Shown here: positions 1-10,522 of the stretch, in pieces
Layout: every line of letters starts with the position of its first letter
Position numbering within the stretch: the first letter of the stretch is position 1
NCBI GenBank assembly: GCA_002709075.1
Contig: PAPV01000009.1
Span: forward strand, 43,301-107,300
DNA length: 64,000 nt
Reading direction: 5' to 3'
Source of the DNA: Rhodospirillaceae bacterium
Lineage (GTDB): Bacteria > Pseudomonadota > Alphaproteobacteria > MPNO01 > UBA2964
Position numbers and translations under genes: made by a program
Notes under the pieces: model-generated
Seen by the model: only the letters and a program-made list of their open reading frames with translations
Told to the model about the DNA's origin: nothing
Databases searched by the model: none

Positions 1-864
1 ACGATGGGAACGAATATCATCCACCTCCTCTTTTGACCGGTATTTCGCAGGATCTGACATGGAATGGCCGCGATAGCGATAGGTTTGCATTTCAAGAATA
101 AATGGCCCATTTCCGCCTCTACTCCATTCAATTGCTTCTGCAGCAGCTTTATGGACTAATTCAACATCCATTCCGTCAACTTGCTTACCAGGAATACCTA
201 CGCTCTCACCAAGTTTGTATAAATCAGTTTCGGCGGAAGCACGCTCGACAGATGTACCCATTCCATATTTATTATTTTCTATTACATAGACAACGGGTAA
301 TTTCCACAACGAGGCCATATTAAAACTTTCATGCACTTGACCTTGATTGGAGGCTCCATCTCCAAAATACGTTATCGATACAGCTTCGTTCTTTTTATAT
401 TTATGAGAAAATGCAAGGCCAGTTCCAATTGGAACTTGGGCTCCGACAATTCCATGTCCGCCGAAAAAATTTTGTTCGCGACTGAACATGTGCATTGAGC
501 CACCTTTACCCTTTGAGTAACCGTCAATTCTGCCAGTTAACTCAGCCATTACTCCTTTTGCGTGCATTCCACAGGCAAGCATATGTCCGTGGTCTCGGTA
601 ACTGGTTATAACAGTATCAGCGTCTGATAGAGCCCCTTGTACTCCAACCACTACTGCCTCTTGCCCGATGTATAGATGGCAAAAACCTCCTATCAACCCC
701 ATACCGTATAGTTGGCCTGCACGTTCTTCGAACCTGCGAATTAACAACATGTTCCGATACCATTTAAGAAGGACGTCTGATTGTTTTGCTGGTGTCATGC
801 TTTTATTTTTTTTTCTTCTTGATTCTCTCTTTTTTATTAATGGTTGTTTTGATTTAACTGCCAT
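1..864 (-). CDS. pdhA: Pyruvate dehydrogenase E1 component, alpha subunit (partial, C-terminus beyond window)
   Basis: The first 288 codons are in the window; the C-terminus lies off the left edge. The protein is the thiamine-diphosphate-binding alpha chain of E1, which decarboxylates pyruvate and feeds acetyl groups to E2 of the pyruvate dehydrogenase complex. The ThDP motif is visible as GDGAS at residues 168-172, closing with ENN at 196-198. The phosphorylation-loop-like segment YRYRGHSMSDPAKYR starts near residue 262. The N-terminal 22 residues are lysine/arginine-rich. The ATG at 864 is preceded by AAGGAA at a good distance. It is the last gene seen of the run tpiA-secG-pyrG-kdsA-eno-ftsB-pdhA; pdhB and pdhC would be expected further left, as in other Alphaproteobacteria. 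Confidence 0.96.
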   Translation of the reverse strand, partial: MAVKSKQPLIKKRESRRKKNKSMTPAKQSDVLLKWYRNMLLIRRFEERAGQLYGMGLIGGFCHLYIGQEAVVVGVQGALSDADTVITSYRDHGHMLACGMHAKGVMAELTGRIDGYSKGKGGSMHMFSREQNFFGGHGIVGAQVPIGTGLAFSHKYKKNEAVSITYFGDGASNQGQVHESFNMASLWKLPVVYVIENNKYGMGTSVERASAETDLYKLGESVGIPGKQVDGMDVELVHKAAAEAIEWSRGGNGPFILEMQTYRYRGHSMSDPAKYRSKEEVDDIRSHR

Positions 865-1024
865 ACCATTTCCTTCGAGTAATGTTGGCTAGCGACATCT
901 GGTAGAAATCGCTTAATTTATATTACCAAAGTTATACCAAACCTTGATCTAGGCAATATTCTAAATGAAAATTTATAACCACCCGCAATCTTTTGAGCAT
1001 AGGTAATTTAGTATCTGTAGTTAC

Positions 1025-1348
1025 CTAACGTGAATCGGGGGAATAATAAATCACAAATTCATTCCGATTACCCAACCCTGCCACAATACGCGCGCGTTCG
1101 TCGAGTAAATCCTTATCTATATCAGAACAGCAAAGACGCTTGGTACGATTTTCCCACTCCAACCTCTCATTATATAGTTCAGTTGCGAGTGTTTTGGCTT
1201 GGTCAATTTGCTGTTTTAAGTGTAACCACACAAACAGGCCTCTTTCACCATGTACGGTGTGAAATAGAAAGTATATAAAAAGAAGACAACCTAATAAGGC
1301 TCCTGCTACCTGCCTGAATCTGCGCCGAAATTTGAATGAACTGGACAT
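1025..1348 (-). CDS. ftsB: Septum formation initiator FtsB/DivIC-like protein
   Basis: A small single-pass membrane protein of the divisome. A short basic N-terminus is followed by one hydrophobic segment (about residues 12-31 from the ATG start) and a heptad-rich region (LKQQIDQAKTLATEL and onward) that would form the periplasmic coiled coil pairing with FtsL. The C-terminal DLLDERAR stretch is typical of the family. The frame can be extended to a GTG at 1378 (117 residues). The ATG at 1348 (107 residues) puts the hydrophobic segment in the usual place, and the extension would run through the palindrome at 1357-1373. Neither start has a clear ribosome-binding site. Position between eno and pdhA is the standard alphaproteobacterial location. 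Confidence 0.85.
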   Translation of the reverse strand: MSSSFKFRRRFRQVAGALLGCLLFIYFLFHTVHGERGLFVWLHLKQQIDQAKTLATELYNERLEWENRTKRLCCSDIDKDLLDERARIVAGLGNRNEFVIYYSPDSR

Positions 1349-1356
1349 TCCCAAAT

Positions 1357-1373
1357 GAATCACAAAGTGATTC
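1357..1373. promoter_or_regulatory. Perfect 7-bp-arm palindrome containing two GANTC sites upstream of ftsB
   Basis: The sequence reads GAATCAC-AAA-GTGATTC, arms perfectly complementary with a 3-base centre. It lies just before the ftsB ATG at 1348 (read on the minus strand). Both ends are GANTC, the recognition site of the alphaproteobacterial cell-cycle methyltransferase CcrM. Whether it is an operator, a methylation-sensitive element or chance is not decidable from the sequence. Confidence 0.4.
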
Positions 1374-1441
1374 GGCACGTCAAGTATATTTTTAATTATT
1401 TGCTCTCTTTAAAAAATATCCTAAAAATTATTCGTCAGCCA

Positions 1442-2758
<1,317 letters not shown>

Positions 2759-2786
2759 TTAACTGTGACTATTTCTAGCATAGCGA

Positions 2787-3614
2787 TTATTTTTTTACCA
2801 ATTGGTCAAAAGCCTTCAACAGGCGTAAAAATTCATCAATTTTATTAAGAGGTAACATATTGGGACCATCGCTGGGCGCAACATCAGGGTCTGGATGAGT
2901 TTCAACAAACAGTGCAGCTACACCAACTGCAACTGCCGCCCGAGCCAAAATAGGCACAAATTCCCGTTGTCCATCGCTGCTTGTTCCCCGCCCTCCAGGC
3001 TGCTGCACGGAATGAGTTGCATCAAAGACTACTGGATACCCACCCTCTGCCAGTATTGGTATGGCTCTCATATCAGAAATCAATGTGTTATAGCCAAAAC
3101 TTACACCCCGTTCACAAACCATTACATTTTTATTTCCAACAGCAACTGATTTTGCTACAACATTTTTCATATCCCAGGGTGCCAAAAACTGACCTTTTTT
3201 TATGTTCAGCACCCTTCCTGTTTTTGCGGCAGCTACAATTAAATCAGTTTGCCTACACAAAAATGCTGGAATTTGAATAACATCAATTACCTTGCTCACA
3301 AGATCACATTGCTCAATCGTATGAACATCGGTTAGAATAGGGCAGCCAAAGGAGTCTCGTATTTCTTCAAGAATAGGAAGTGTCTGCGCAATGCCAATGC
3401 CGCGCTGACTCTCAGAAGAGGTCCGATTTGCTTTGTCAAATGATGCTTTAAAAATTAATGATACATTGTGTTTTGCACAGGTCTCAACAAGTGATTGAGA
3501 AATCTCTAGAGCCTGTTGGCGGCTCTCCATTACACAAGGACCGGCAATCAATGTAAATGGTAAATCATTACCAATTGTTATAGTGCCTACATTAACGTGC
3601 CGTGGCGCAATCAT
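2787..3614 (-). CDS. kdsA: 3-deoxy-D-manno-octulosonate 8-phosphate synthase
   Basis: Condenses phosphoenolpyruvate with arabinose 5-phosphate to Kdo-8-phosphate, precursor of the lipopolysaccharide inner core. It is 275 residues, normal length, with a (beta/alpha)8 DAHP-synthase-like fold. The N-terminal substrate loop reads AGPCVMES with Cys27. In the family a Cys here marks the metal-dependent class, whereas the metal-independent E. coli type carries Asn. The further expected metal ligands are present as His in DATHSVQQPGG and Glu/Asp in VETHPDPDVAPSDGPN. It sits between pyrG and eno. Its presence implies the cell makes Kdo-containing LPS. Confidence 0.97.
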   Translation of the reverse strand: MIAPRHVNVGTITIGNDLPFTLIAGPCVMESRQQALEISQSLVETCAKHNVSLIFKASFDKANRTSSESQRGIGIAQTLPILEEIRDSFGCPILTDVHTIEQCDLVSKVIDVIQIPAFLCRQTDLIVAAAKTGRVLNIKKGQFLAPWDMKNVVAKSVAVGNKNVMVCERGVSFGYNTLISDMRAIPILAEGGYPVVFDATHSVQQPGGRGTSSDGQREFVPILARAAVAVGVAALFVETHPDPDVAPSDGPNMLPLNKIDEFLRLLKAFDQLVKK

Positions 3615-3650
3615 CCAGAAATTATTCCCATAAAACTTTTAACCTTATTA

Positions 3651-5279
3651 CTAAACCAAACGCGAGTGGTCTACAGCTGCTCTAATAAATGACTCAAACA
3701 AGGGATGAGGGTCAAACGGTTTAGAGCGTAATTCCGGATGAAATTGTACTCCAACAAACCAAGGGTGCCCCTTAAGTTCAACTATCTCTGGCAGCCGTCC
3801 ATCAGGAGATAAACCAGAAAAGGATAACCCACACGATTCCAACTTTTCGAGATAGGAAATGTTAACTTCATAACGGTGCCGGTGACGCTCTACAATTTTG
3901 TCCGTCCGATAGACTTCTCTAGCAAGGGATCCCTGCTTAAGAGCACAGGGGTACGATCCCACCCGCATCGTACCGCCAAGATCAGTATTTTCGCTTCGAA
4001 GTTCTAACTTTCCTGAATTATTCCATTCTGTAAGCAGTCCTACTACCTGCTCGTCTACTGGTCCGAACTCAGTTGATCCAGCTTCCAATATTCCTGCGAG
4101 GTTCCTAGCTACTTCTATGACAGCCATTTGCATTCCGAAACAAATTCCAAAATATGGAACCTTGTGTTCACGAGCAAATTTTACTGCAGCTATCTTACCC
4201 TCGGCTCCTCTTTCACCAAAACCACCAGGAACTAAAATACCCTGAACGCCTTCCAAGTGATGAACAATTTCTTCCTTTTCAAATATCTCAGAATCTATCC
4301 AGTTCATTTTAACGCCTACATTATTAGCAATGCCGCCATGGTCGAGGGCCTCTGCCAATGATTTATATGCATCAGGTAATTCGGTGTATTTACCAACTAC
4401 TGCAATTCTTACTTGTCCCTCAGGGTTTTTTGTTCGACGAACAATGTCGTGCCACCTCCTAAGATTGAGCTTTCTATTAGATTCAATCCCGAAATGTTTA
4501 CACACTTCTGTATCAAATCCTTGTTCATGATAGACGAGCGGTACTTCGTAAATAGTGTCAACATCCGGAGCAGATATCACTCTTTCCGGGCGGACATTAC
4601 AAAACAAAGCTATTTTACGACGAGCTTCTAGAGGTATAGATGTATCGGATCTGCACAGCAGGACATCAGCTTTTATCCCAACACTTTGCAACTCCTTCAC
4701 AGAATGTTGCGTGGGCTTTGTTTTTACTTCCCCTGCTACGGTTAGATGAGGTAACAAAGTAAGGTGTATAAACAAAGATCTTTCCGGTCCCAACTCATTT
4801 GCTTTTTGACGAATTGCTTCCAGAAAGGGTAGGCTTTCGATGTCCCCAACAGTTCCTCCAATTTCGCAAATGACAAAATCCTCGTCTGTTAAATCAGCAG
4901 ATATAAAGTCTTTGATTGCGTCAGTTACGTGCGGAATAACTTGAACTGTTGCACCAAGATAATCGCCTCTTCGCTCACGTGTAATAACTTCAGAATATAT
5001 CTTGCCAGTGGTTACATTATCACTTCGTCGGGAAACCACTCCCGTAAATCGTTCGTAATGGCCTAAATCGAGATCAGTTTCCGCCCCGTCATCAGTTACA
5101 AATACCTCACCATGCTGGGTAGGACTCATTGTTCCGGGGTCGACATTCAAATAAGGATCCAACTTACGCAGCCTTACTTTAAAACCGCGAGCTTGAAGAA
5201 GTGCACCCAAAGCACCTGAAGAAATTCCCTTACCAAGAGAAGAGACCACACCCCCAGTGATAAACACAAACCGTATCAT
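3651..5279 (-). CDS. pyrG: CTP synthase (glutamine hydrolysing)
   Basis: Amidates UTP to CTP using ATP and glutamine. At 542 residues it has both domains: an N-terminal amidoligase/synthetase (residues 1 to about 270, opening with the P-loop-like [10 protein letters not shown]) and a C-terminal class I glutamine amidotransferase (about 290-540). The amidotransferase nucleophile is Cys380 in GICFGMQ, and the His/Glu pair is in GVQFHPEL near residue 515. The ATG at 5279 gives the canonical N-terminus. It is followed by kdsA after a 36-base gap, so the two are probably cotranscribed. Confidence 0.99.
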   Translation of the reverse strand: MIRFVFITGGVVSSLGKGISSGALGALLQARGFKVRLRKLDPYLNVDPGTMSPTQHGEVFVTDDGAETDLDLGHYERFTGVVSRRSDNVTTGKIYSEVITRERRGDYLGATVQVIPHVTDAIKDFISADLTDEDFVICEIGGTVGDIESLPFLEAIRQKANELGPERSLFIHLTLLPHLTVAGEVKTKPTQHSVKELQSVGIKADVLLCRSDTSIPLEARRKIALFCNVRPERVISAPDVDTIYEVPLVYHEQGFDTEVCKHFGIESNRKLNLRRWHDIVRRTKNPEGQVRIAVVGKYTELPDAYKSLAEALDHGGIANNVGVKMNWIDSEIFEKEEIVHHLEGVQGILVPGGFGERGAEGKIAAVKFAREHKVPYFGICFGMQMAVIEVARNLAGILEAGSTEFGPVDEQVVGLLTEWNNSGKLELRSENTDLGGTMRVGSYPCALKQGSLAREVYRTDKIVERHRHRYEVNISYLEKLESCGLSFSGLSPDGRLPEIVELKGHPWFVGVQFHPELRSKPFDPHPLFESFIRAAVDHSRLV

Positions 5280-5371
5280 AGGCCAATATCATACAGAAAA
5301 CCTTGCAAAGACCAAACAGGTCTATGTACCGATGTTTCTGCCCTTCTAAATAAACGATTCGTCAATTAAAA

Positions 5372-5695
5372 TTATTTTCCCACAGGGACCAATGGTTTGG
5401 TGGGTTTGGACTCAGGAGTAGGTTGTTTCGTGGAAATAGGCTGATCAACAATCGATTTACGGTCATTATTATTTCCTGCAGTTATCGCCAAAATGAGACT
5501 AGTTGCGATAAAACAGGCGGCTAAAATTCCAGTCCATCTGGTCAACAAATTTCCGGCTCCTCGCGCTGAGACCAAACCATCCATCGCACCGCCTCCGCCG
5601 ATGCCGAGAGCTCCACCCTCACTTCGTTGTAGAAGAACAAGAACCACCAGTCCGAGAGCTAAAAAAACATGAACAAGAAGAAGAATTGTTTCCAT
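5372..5695 (-). CDS. secG: Protein-export membrane protein SecG
   Basis: A small accessory subunit of the SecYEG translocon. It is 107 residues with two membrane segments (about residues 3-22 and 53-72) separated by the family's LLQRSEGGALGIGGGG loop. The C-terminal tail after residue 78 is hydrophilic and proline/lysine-rich, and varies across the family. It lies between tpiA and pyrG, the usual alphaproteobacterial position. Confidence 0.93.
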   Translation of the reverse strand: METILLLVHVFLALGLVVLVLLQRSEGGALGIGGGGAMDGLVSARGAGNLLTRWTGILAACFIATSLILAITAGNNNDRKSIVDQPISTKQPTPESKPTKPLVPVGK

Positions 5696-5799
5696 GGTTA
5701 GGCGCCTAATTAACTAAGTTTATTAAAAGATTCCAGCAACTGTAAACCTTTTCTAGAAGTAATTGGTAAAGTTTACCAGAGAAAAGCTTCAAAAACTTT

Positions 5800-6546
5800 T
5801 TACAATACTGACAAACAAATCGTCCAAAAATCATTAAAATTTAAACTTGCTCCTCCAATGAGCCCCCCATCAACATTTTTTACGGATAGTATAGTCTTTG
5901 AATTAGCTGGATTTACGGATCCGCCATACAAAATGCGTACATCATTAGCATCGTTCGAATATTTATTTAGTTGCGAACGAATTTCTGAATGAACCTCCTC
6001 AATTTGCGATAAATTAGGCGTAAGCCCAGAACCTATGGCCCAAACCGGTTCATAAGCAATTACAAGATTTTGCCCGTTAAACTGCGATGGCAGTGACCCA
6101 GATAATTGCTTTGATATACACTGTAGCGTCTTTTTTTCCTCTCTCTCTGCAAGAGTTTCTCCTAGACAAACTATAGCGGTCATTCCAAAAGAAATTACAG
6201 ATTCTGCTTTCAGTCTTGTCAATTCATCAGTTTCACTGTGGTTCGCCCGACGTTCAGAATGTCCAACAATTACATAACTACAACCAGATTGTTTTAACAT
6301 TTCAGAATTGACTTCTCCCGTATGTGCTCCAAACCCATTTTGATTAACATTTTGAGCACCCAGAGCCACAGGACTACCAGCTAATATTTCGTTTATCGCG
6401 GCAATGTGAATGAAAGGGGGACAAACCAAAACATCAAAATTTATGTCCCCATACTCGACAACATGTTGGCCCACTTCAGCAGCAAGGGCTTCAGCTTCAC
6501 TACGCAACAAATTCATTTTCCAATTGGCTGCCAGTAGGGGCTTCAT
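5800..6546 (-). CDS. tpiA: Triosephosphate isomerase
   Basis: Interconverts dihydroxyacetone phosphate and glyceraldehyde 3-phosphate. The TIM-barrel catalytic residues are visible: Lys10 in NWKMN, the His of GHSERR and the Glu of AYEPVWAIGSG. An upstream in-frame ATG at 6561 would add five residues, but a strong GGAGGT lies inside that extension eight bases before the ATG at 6546. I take 6546 as the start (248 residues, normal length). The gene opens the minus-strand run to secG, pyrG, kdsA and eno, and is divergent from ppiD across about 226 bases. Confidence 0.98.
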   Translation of the reverse strand: MKPLLAANWKMNLLRSEAEALAAEVGQHVVEYGDINFDVLVCPPFIHIAAINEILAGSPVALGAQNVNQNGFGAHTGEVNSEMLKQSGCSYVIVGHSERRANHSETDELTRLKAESVISFGMTAIVCLGETLAEREEKKTLQCISKQLSGSLPSQFNGQNLVIAYEPVWAIGSGLTPNLSQIEEVHSEIRSQLNKYSNDANDVRILYGGSVNPANSKTILSVKNVDGGLIGGASLNFNDFWTICLSVL

Positions 6547-6772
6547 CTTAGTGACCTCCATTATTGTTTTTTTATTCTAGATAATAAATATATGATTTCC
6601 AATTACGAGTTTTTTTAACTTATCAAAAACCTTTAATTATCTTCTATTGGAAAATATTAAGTTTATAAGTATTGTAGCAATAGAATTGTCTTTAATTTAT
6701 ATAATTCGGAAACAAATACTACTATACGTATTACAGAATCTTTTACACAACTCTAGCTAAAAAATATATGCC
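6547..6772. promoter_or_regulatory. Divergent intergenic region between tpiA and ppiD
   Basis: About 226 bases of very AT-rich sequence between divergently read tpiA and ppiD. It must hold the promoters for both operons. Many A/T runs make any single -10 assignment arbitrary, and I see no clear operator or riboswitch. Confidence 0.5.
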
Positions 6773-8665
6773 ATGATTGAAGCAATGCGTTCAACGGTCG
6801 CAAAATGGGCGATACGATTTCTTTTAGTTCTTCTCATTATTTCCTTCGGTGTATGGGGAATTGAAGATATGTTCCGACCACCCACCGAAGTGCAGAGTGT
6901 GGCTAAAATTGGTGGGGAAATAATTTCCAAAAATCAATTATATGCGCAATTTCAACGATCCGTTAATTTAATTAATATGAGGCTTGGTGGCAATTTCGAT
7001 AACAGACAAGCTGCACGGCTCGGGATTCTAGATCGCACTCTTGATGAAATAATCGATAGAAGACTTTTATCTATTCAAGTTTCTAATTTGGACCTTGCTG
7101 TTGATGAAGATATCATCCGCCAGGAATTGTCAAACAATCCTCAATTTGCAGGTTCAGGTGGGCGTATAAATAAGGCCGCTTTTCAAAACTTTCTTCGCCA
7201 GCAAAGATTATCAGAAGAGAATTTTGTAGCCGAACTCAGAGAACAAATAAAACAAAATCAGCTTCTGTCTGCATTGACAGCCGCCAATCAAGTTCCAAAA
7301 GCATTATTGGAAGCGCTCTACAAATTTCAAAATGAACAGCGCATTGTGGACATTGTTACAATACCGTATGCCTCAACAACAACTCTTGCTGAACCCACAA
7401 AATTCGATCTGAAACAATATTATGAGAAAAATAGGAAAAGATTTATAAGCCCTGAGTACCGAGATATAAGCGTGATTTATCTTGATCCAAAGGATATTAG
7501 TCCATCGATAAACCCACCAGAAGACAAAATCCGAGAGGCGTTCGAAGCCCGAAAAGAGTCCTCTTCAACACCCGAAAAAAGAGACATAAGTCAAATCCTA
7601 ATTATTGATGAAAAAAAATTAAAAAAATTATATTCAAGCCTTAGAACAGGTAAAACCTTTAATGAAATAGCTAATTTACTTACTGGCAAGGATCCCCAAA
7701 AGCTGGGTTTTCTGTCCCGTGACGACTTACCAACACCACTAGCGGCTATTGCTTTTCAAACTGCTTCTAACAAAGTAAGTAGTCCTGTTAAGACTGCGCT
7801 CGGGTGGCACGTGGTTAAAGTCAACTCTATTAAACCCGAGCGAAAACCTACTTTTGCTGAACTTCGTCCGCAGATTATTAGAGAACTTGCCCGTGAAATG
7901 GCAATCGATGAAATTATTCGCATTACCGAAAAAATTGACGATGCCCTCGCCGCCGGATCTACATTAGAAGACGCAGCACTTGCAACAAACTTGGATTTGA
8001 AAAAGTTTTTAGGTGTGGATGCAATGGGAAAAGGAAAAAATGGTCAGCCCATACATAATTATCCCTCAACTCAGAGGTTCAGAGAACTTGCATCACAATT
8101 AAAAGCGGGCGAGAGTTCATTAATTGAAGAAGCGGATGACGGAAGCTATTTTGTACTTAGGGTTGACAGGATAATAGACCCTGCGACTCGTCCATTAGCA
8201 GAAATCACTTCAAAGGTAATCTCTTCATGGAAAAATTTTAAAAAACAAGAAGCAGCGCAAAAAAAAGCCGAACAGCTTATGACTGCTGCAAAAGTTAGTG
8301 GTTTGAAAACTGCAGCAAAAATCCAAGGCCTTTCATATGCCTCTACAAAGCCTTTTTCTAGGTTTATTCGTAAACAAGAAGTACAAATTTCAGGAGCCCT
8401 CTCTGCTGAGATATTTCGAGCTAAAAGAAATGCCCTGATTTCAGCACCAGATTTGAAAGGCTATTCCGTTGCCCAAGTAACCAAAGTCATTACAGCGAAT
8501 TCCAGTAAAAATAAAAATGAAGTGCAAATGTTGAGAAAAACAGTTGAAAAAGCACTCTCACAGGACATTGGCGAACAGTTATTGCTCTACCTACGGGAAA
8601 ACAACGGGGTAGAAATAAATAAGAAAGCTATGCTCGAGCTAAATCAGGAACAACTTGGCGGGTAA
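6773..8665 (+). CDS. ppiD: Periplasmic peptidyl-prolyl isomerase / chaperone PpiD-like (SurA N-domain, parvulin)
   Basis: An inner-membrane-anchored periplasmic folding factor of 630 residues. The order is a short cytoplasmic N-terminus, one membrane anchor (about residues 12-30, ending before the FGVWGIEDMF segment typical of alphaproteobacterial PpiD), a SurA/PpiD N-terminal chaperone region (about 38-165), a parvulin-type rotamase domain (about 265-355, with LGFLSRDDLP and GWHVVKV) and a second helical chaperone part. The start MIEAMR matches relatives. The stop codon overlaps the trpE start (TAATG), so the two are translationally coupled. The tpiA/ppiD/trpE order is conserved in Alphaproteobacteria. 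Confidence 0.9.
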   Translation: MIEAMRSTVAKWAIRFLLVLLIISFGVWGIEDMFRPPTEVQSVAKIGGEIISKNQLYAQFQRSVNLINMRLGGNFDNRQAARLGILDRTLDEIIDRRLLSIQVSNLDLAVDEDIIRQELSNNPQFAGSGGRINKAAFQNFLRQQRLSEENFVAELREQIKQNQLLSALTAANQVPKALLEALYKFQNEQRIVDIVTIPYASTTTLAEPTKFDLKQYYEKNRKRFISPEYRDISVIYLDPKDISPSINPPEDKIREAFEARKESSSTPEKRDISQILIIDEKKLKKLYSSLRTGKTFNEIANLLTGKDPQKLGFLSRDDLPTPLAAIAFQTASNKVSSPVKTALGWHVVKVNSIKPERKPTFAELRPQIIRELAREMAIDEIIRITEKIDDALAAGSTLEDAALATNLDLKKFLGVDAMGKGKNGQPIHNYPSTQRFRELASQLKAGESSLIEEADDGSYFVLRVDRIIDPATRPLAEITSKVISSWKNFKKQEAAQKKAEQLMTAAKVSGLKTAAKIQGLSYASTKPFSRFIRKQEVQISGALSAEIFRAKRNALISAPDLKGYSVAQVTKVITANSSKNKNEVQMLRKTVEKALSQDIGEQLLLYLRENNGVEINKKAMLELNQEQLGG

Positions 8666-10203
8666 TGTTTATTACACCCGATTTTGCTAAGTTTGCACAT
8701 TTGTATGATGCAAAAATCCCGCAAGTGCTATCCACAAATTTGACTGCTGACCTAGAAACTCCAGTATCAGGAATGATGAAATTAGCTGGTGAACAACCTA
8801 ATTCCTTTTTGCTCGAGTCTGTAGAGGGTGGAGCCCATCGTGGTCGTTATTCAATCATAGGTATGAAGCCAGATATTATCTGGCGTTGTAATGGCAACAA
8901 AGCAGAGATTGGAATTGTTAATGAAAAAAGCCAATTCGTGTTTTCTGCTAAACCCGGGGACGCACTAAATTCTTTACGCGAATTAATCGATGAGTCTCGA
9001 ATAGATCTTCCTGAGGGACTGCCGCCGATGGCCGCCGGGTTGGTGGGTTATCTTGCATACGATACTGTTACTTTAATGGAAAATATTCCGTCCACCCGTC
9101 CAGATCCCATTGGGTGTCCAGATGGATTATTTATTCGCCCAACCATTATGACTATTTTCGATTTAGTTAGTGACACTGTAACAATAGTTACCCCGGTTCG
9201 GCCTGAAGACGATGTCCCAGCAAAAAACGCTTGGGACACAGCTGCTAGACGTCTCCTGGACTCAGTTAAAGCCTTTGGAAAACCATTGGAAAGAGAATTT
9301 AGAACACAAGAAATGAGCCGCCCAAACCTTAAACCGGTTTCAAACACCACTAAGGATGATTTTATTGGCATGGTTCGAAAAGCGAAGGAGTACATTCTTT
9401 CGGGCGACATATTTCAAGTAGTCTTATCGCAAAGATTTTGTGTACCATTCACTCTGTCTCCATTTTCTCTTTACCGAGCTTTGCGTCGGACTAACCCTTC
9501 ACCCTTTTTGTTTTTTCTAAATTTTGATGAATTTTCTGTTGTTGGATCCAGCCCTGAAATACTTGTGCGAATGCGTGACGGTAAAATAACAATCCGGCCC
9601 TTGGCTGGCACAAGACCTCGCGGAAAAACAAATACTGAAGATAAAGCGCTTGAATTAGATTTGTTATCTGATGAAAAAGAATTGGCCGAACATTTAATGC
9701 TTTTGGATCTTGGACGAAATGACGTCGGACGTGTTGCAAAAATAGGTTCTGTCAAAGTCACTGAAAAAAACGTTGTAGAACGATATTCCCACGTAATGCA
9801 CATTTCTTCTAACGTGGAGGGTAAAGTAGAAGGTTCAACAGGACCGATGGATGCACTTACAGCCGGGTTCCCGGCAGGTACGGTGTCAGGGGCACCCAAA
9901 ATACGTGCTATGGAAATAATTAATGAGCTTGAAACTGAAAAAAGAGGAATTTATGCTGGAACTGTGGGTTATTTTTCCGCAAACGGTTCAATGGATACAT
10001 GCATATTACTGCGAACAGCCATCGTCAAGAACAACCACATGTATATACAAGCAGGTGCGGGTATCGTCTCAGACAGCGACCCAGAAGCCGAATACAAAGA
10101 ATGCCAAAACAAAGCGGCTGCATTAATACGTTCTGCAGAAGAAGCATTTCGCTATGCAGAACAAACTAAATTTAAAAGTTTGTGTACCGACGCGGATAAT
10201 TAA
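8665..10203 (+). CDS. trpE: Anthranilate synthase component I
   Basis: Makes anthranilate from chorismate with ammonia supplied by TrpG; first committed step of tryptophan synthesis. It is 512 residues, full length. The tryptophan feedback-binding motif LLES is at residues 49-52, so feedback inhibition is expected. The chorismate-binding C-terminal half contains the family stretch PLAGTRPRGK and GTVSGAPKIRAMEI. It starts on the TAATG overlap with ppiD. No Trp-rich leader peptide or attenuator precedes it. Confidence 0.98.
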   Translation: MFITPDFAKFAHLYDAKIPQVLSTNLTADLETPVSGMMKLAGEQPNSFLLESVEGGAHRGRYSIIGMKPDIIWRCNGNKAEIGIVNEKSQFVFSAKPGDALNSLRELIDESRIDLPEGLPPMAAGLVGYLAYDTVTLMENIPSTRPDPIGCPDGLFIRPTIMTIFDLVSDTVTIVTPVRPEDDVPAKNAWDTAARRLLDSVKAFGKPLEREFRTQEMSRPNLKPVSNTTKDDFIGMVRKAKEYILSGDIFQVVLSQRFCVPFTLSPFSLYRALRRTNPSPFLFFLNFDEFSVVGSSPEILVRMRDGKITIRPLAGTRPRGKTNTEDKALELDLLSDEKELAEHLMLLDLGRNDVGRVAKIGSVKVTEKNVVERYSHVMHISSNVEGKVEGSTGPMDALTAGFPAGTVSGAPKIRAMEIINELETEKRGIYAGTVGYFSANGSMDTCILLRTAIVKNNHMYIQAGAGIVSDSDPEAEYKECQNKAAALIRSAEEAFRYAEQTKFKSLCTDADN

Positions 10204-10522
10204 TTTTATCAGCAAGACAGCAGTTATTGTTCTGTTTGTTTTACATCATAAAAATAAAAAATGCTTACCAAGAATTAAATGAAAGAGAACTTTTGAAACA
10301 ATTATCTATCAATCTTGTATGAGAAAATCACTAACATGCGGTTCGGGCACCATTTCACAATCAGAGCAAGATCCGTAAAAATTTTAATACTTGCGGACGC
10401 ATAGGACCCAATATCTTCTAATGGGAAACCGTTTTGTTTATTTGTTACTTCTGTTACTTTTGCGCCAAGTTTTAGAACTGATATAATACAAAACTCGAGT
10501 AAAAACACGGCATCGAAATCGT
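10204..10522. other. 319-base gap between trpE and trpG
   Basis: No convincing gene. A minus-strand ORF of 68 codons (10302-10508) resembles nothing I recognise, and there are only 5-22-codon plus-strand ORFs. No run of Trp codons or paired terminator/antiterminator hairpins is visible, so I see no attenuator. The 3' part contains a good -10 (see the promoter entry). The gap is unusual because trpE and trpG are commonly close together. Confidence 0.6.
10460..10487 (+). promoter_or_regulatory. Possible sigma-70-type promoter for trpGDC
   Basis: A perfect TATAAT at 10482-10487 lies 16 bases after a weak TTGCGC (10460-10465), about 35 bases before the trpG ATG. The -35 is poor and there is no obvious strong ribosome-binding site for trpG. 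The promoter is inferred from base pattern only. Confidence 0.35.

Noticed and set aside
1000..1027. Inverted repeat TAGGTAA / TTACCTA at the ftsB stop
   Set aside because: AT-rich arms, 14-base loop and no following T run on the minus strand; not a convincing terminator.
10302..10508. 68-codon minus-strand ORF between trpE and trpG
   Set aside because: No recognisable domain, no ribosome-binding site, overlaps the likely trpG promoter; treated as noise.
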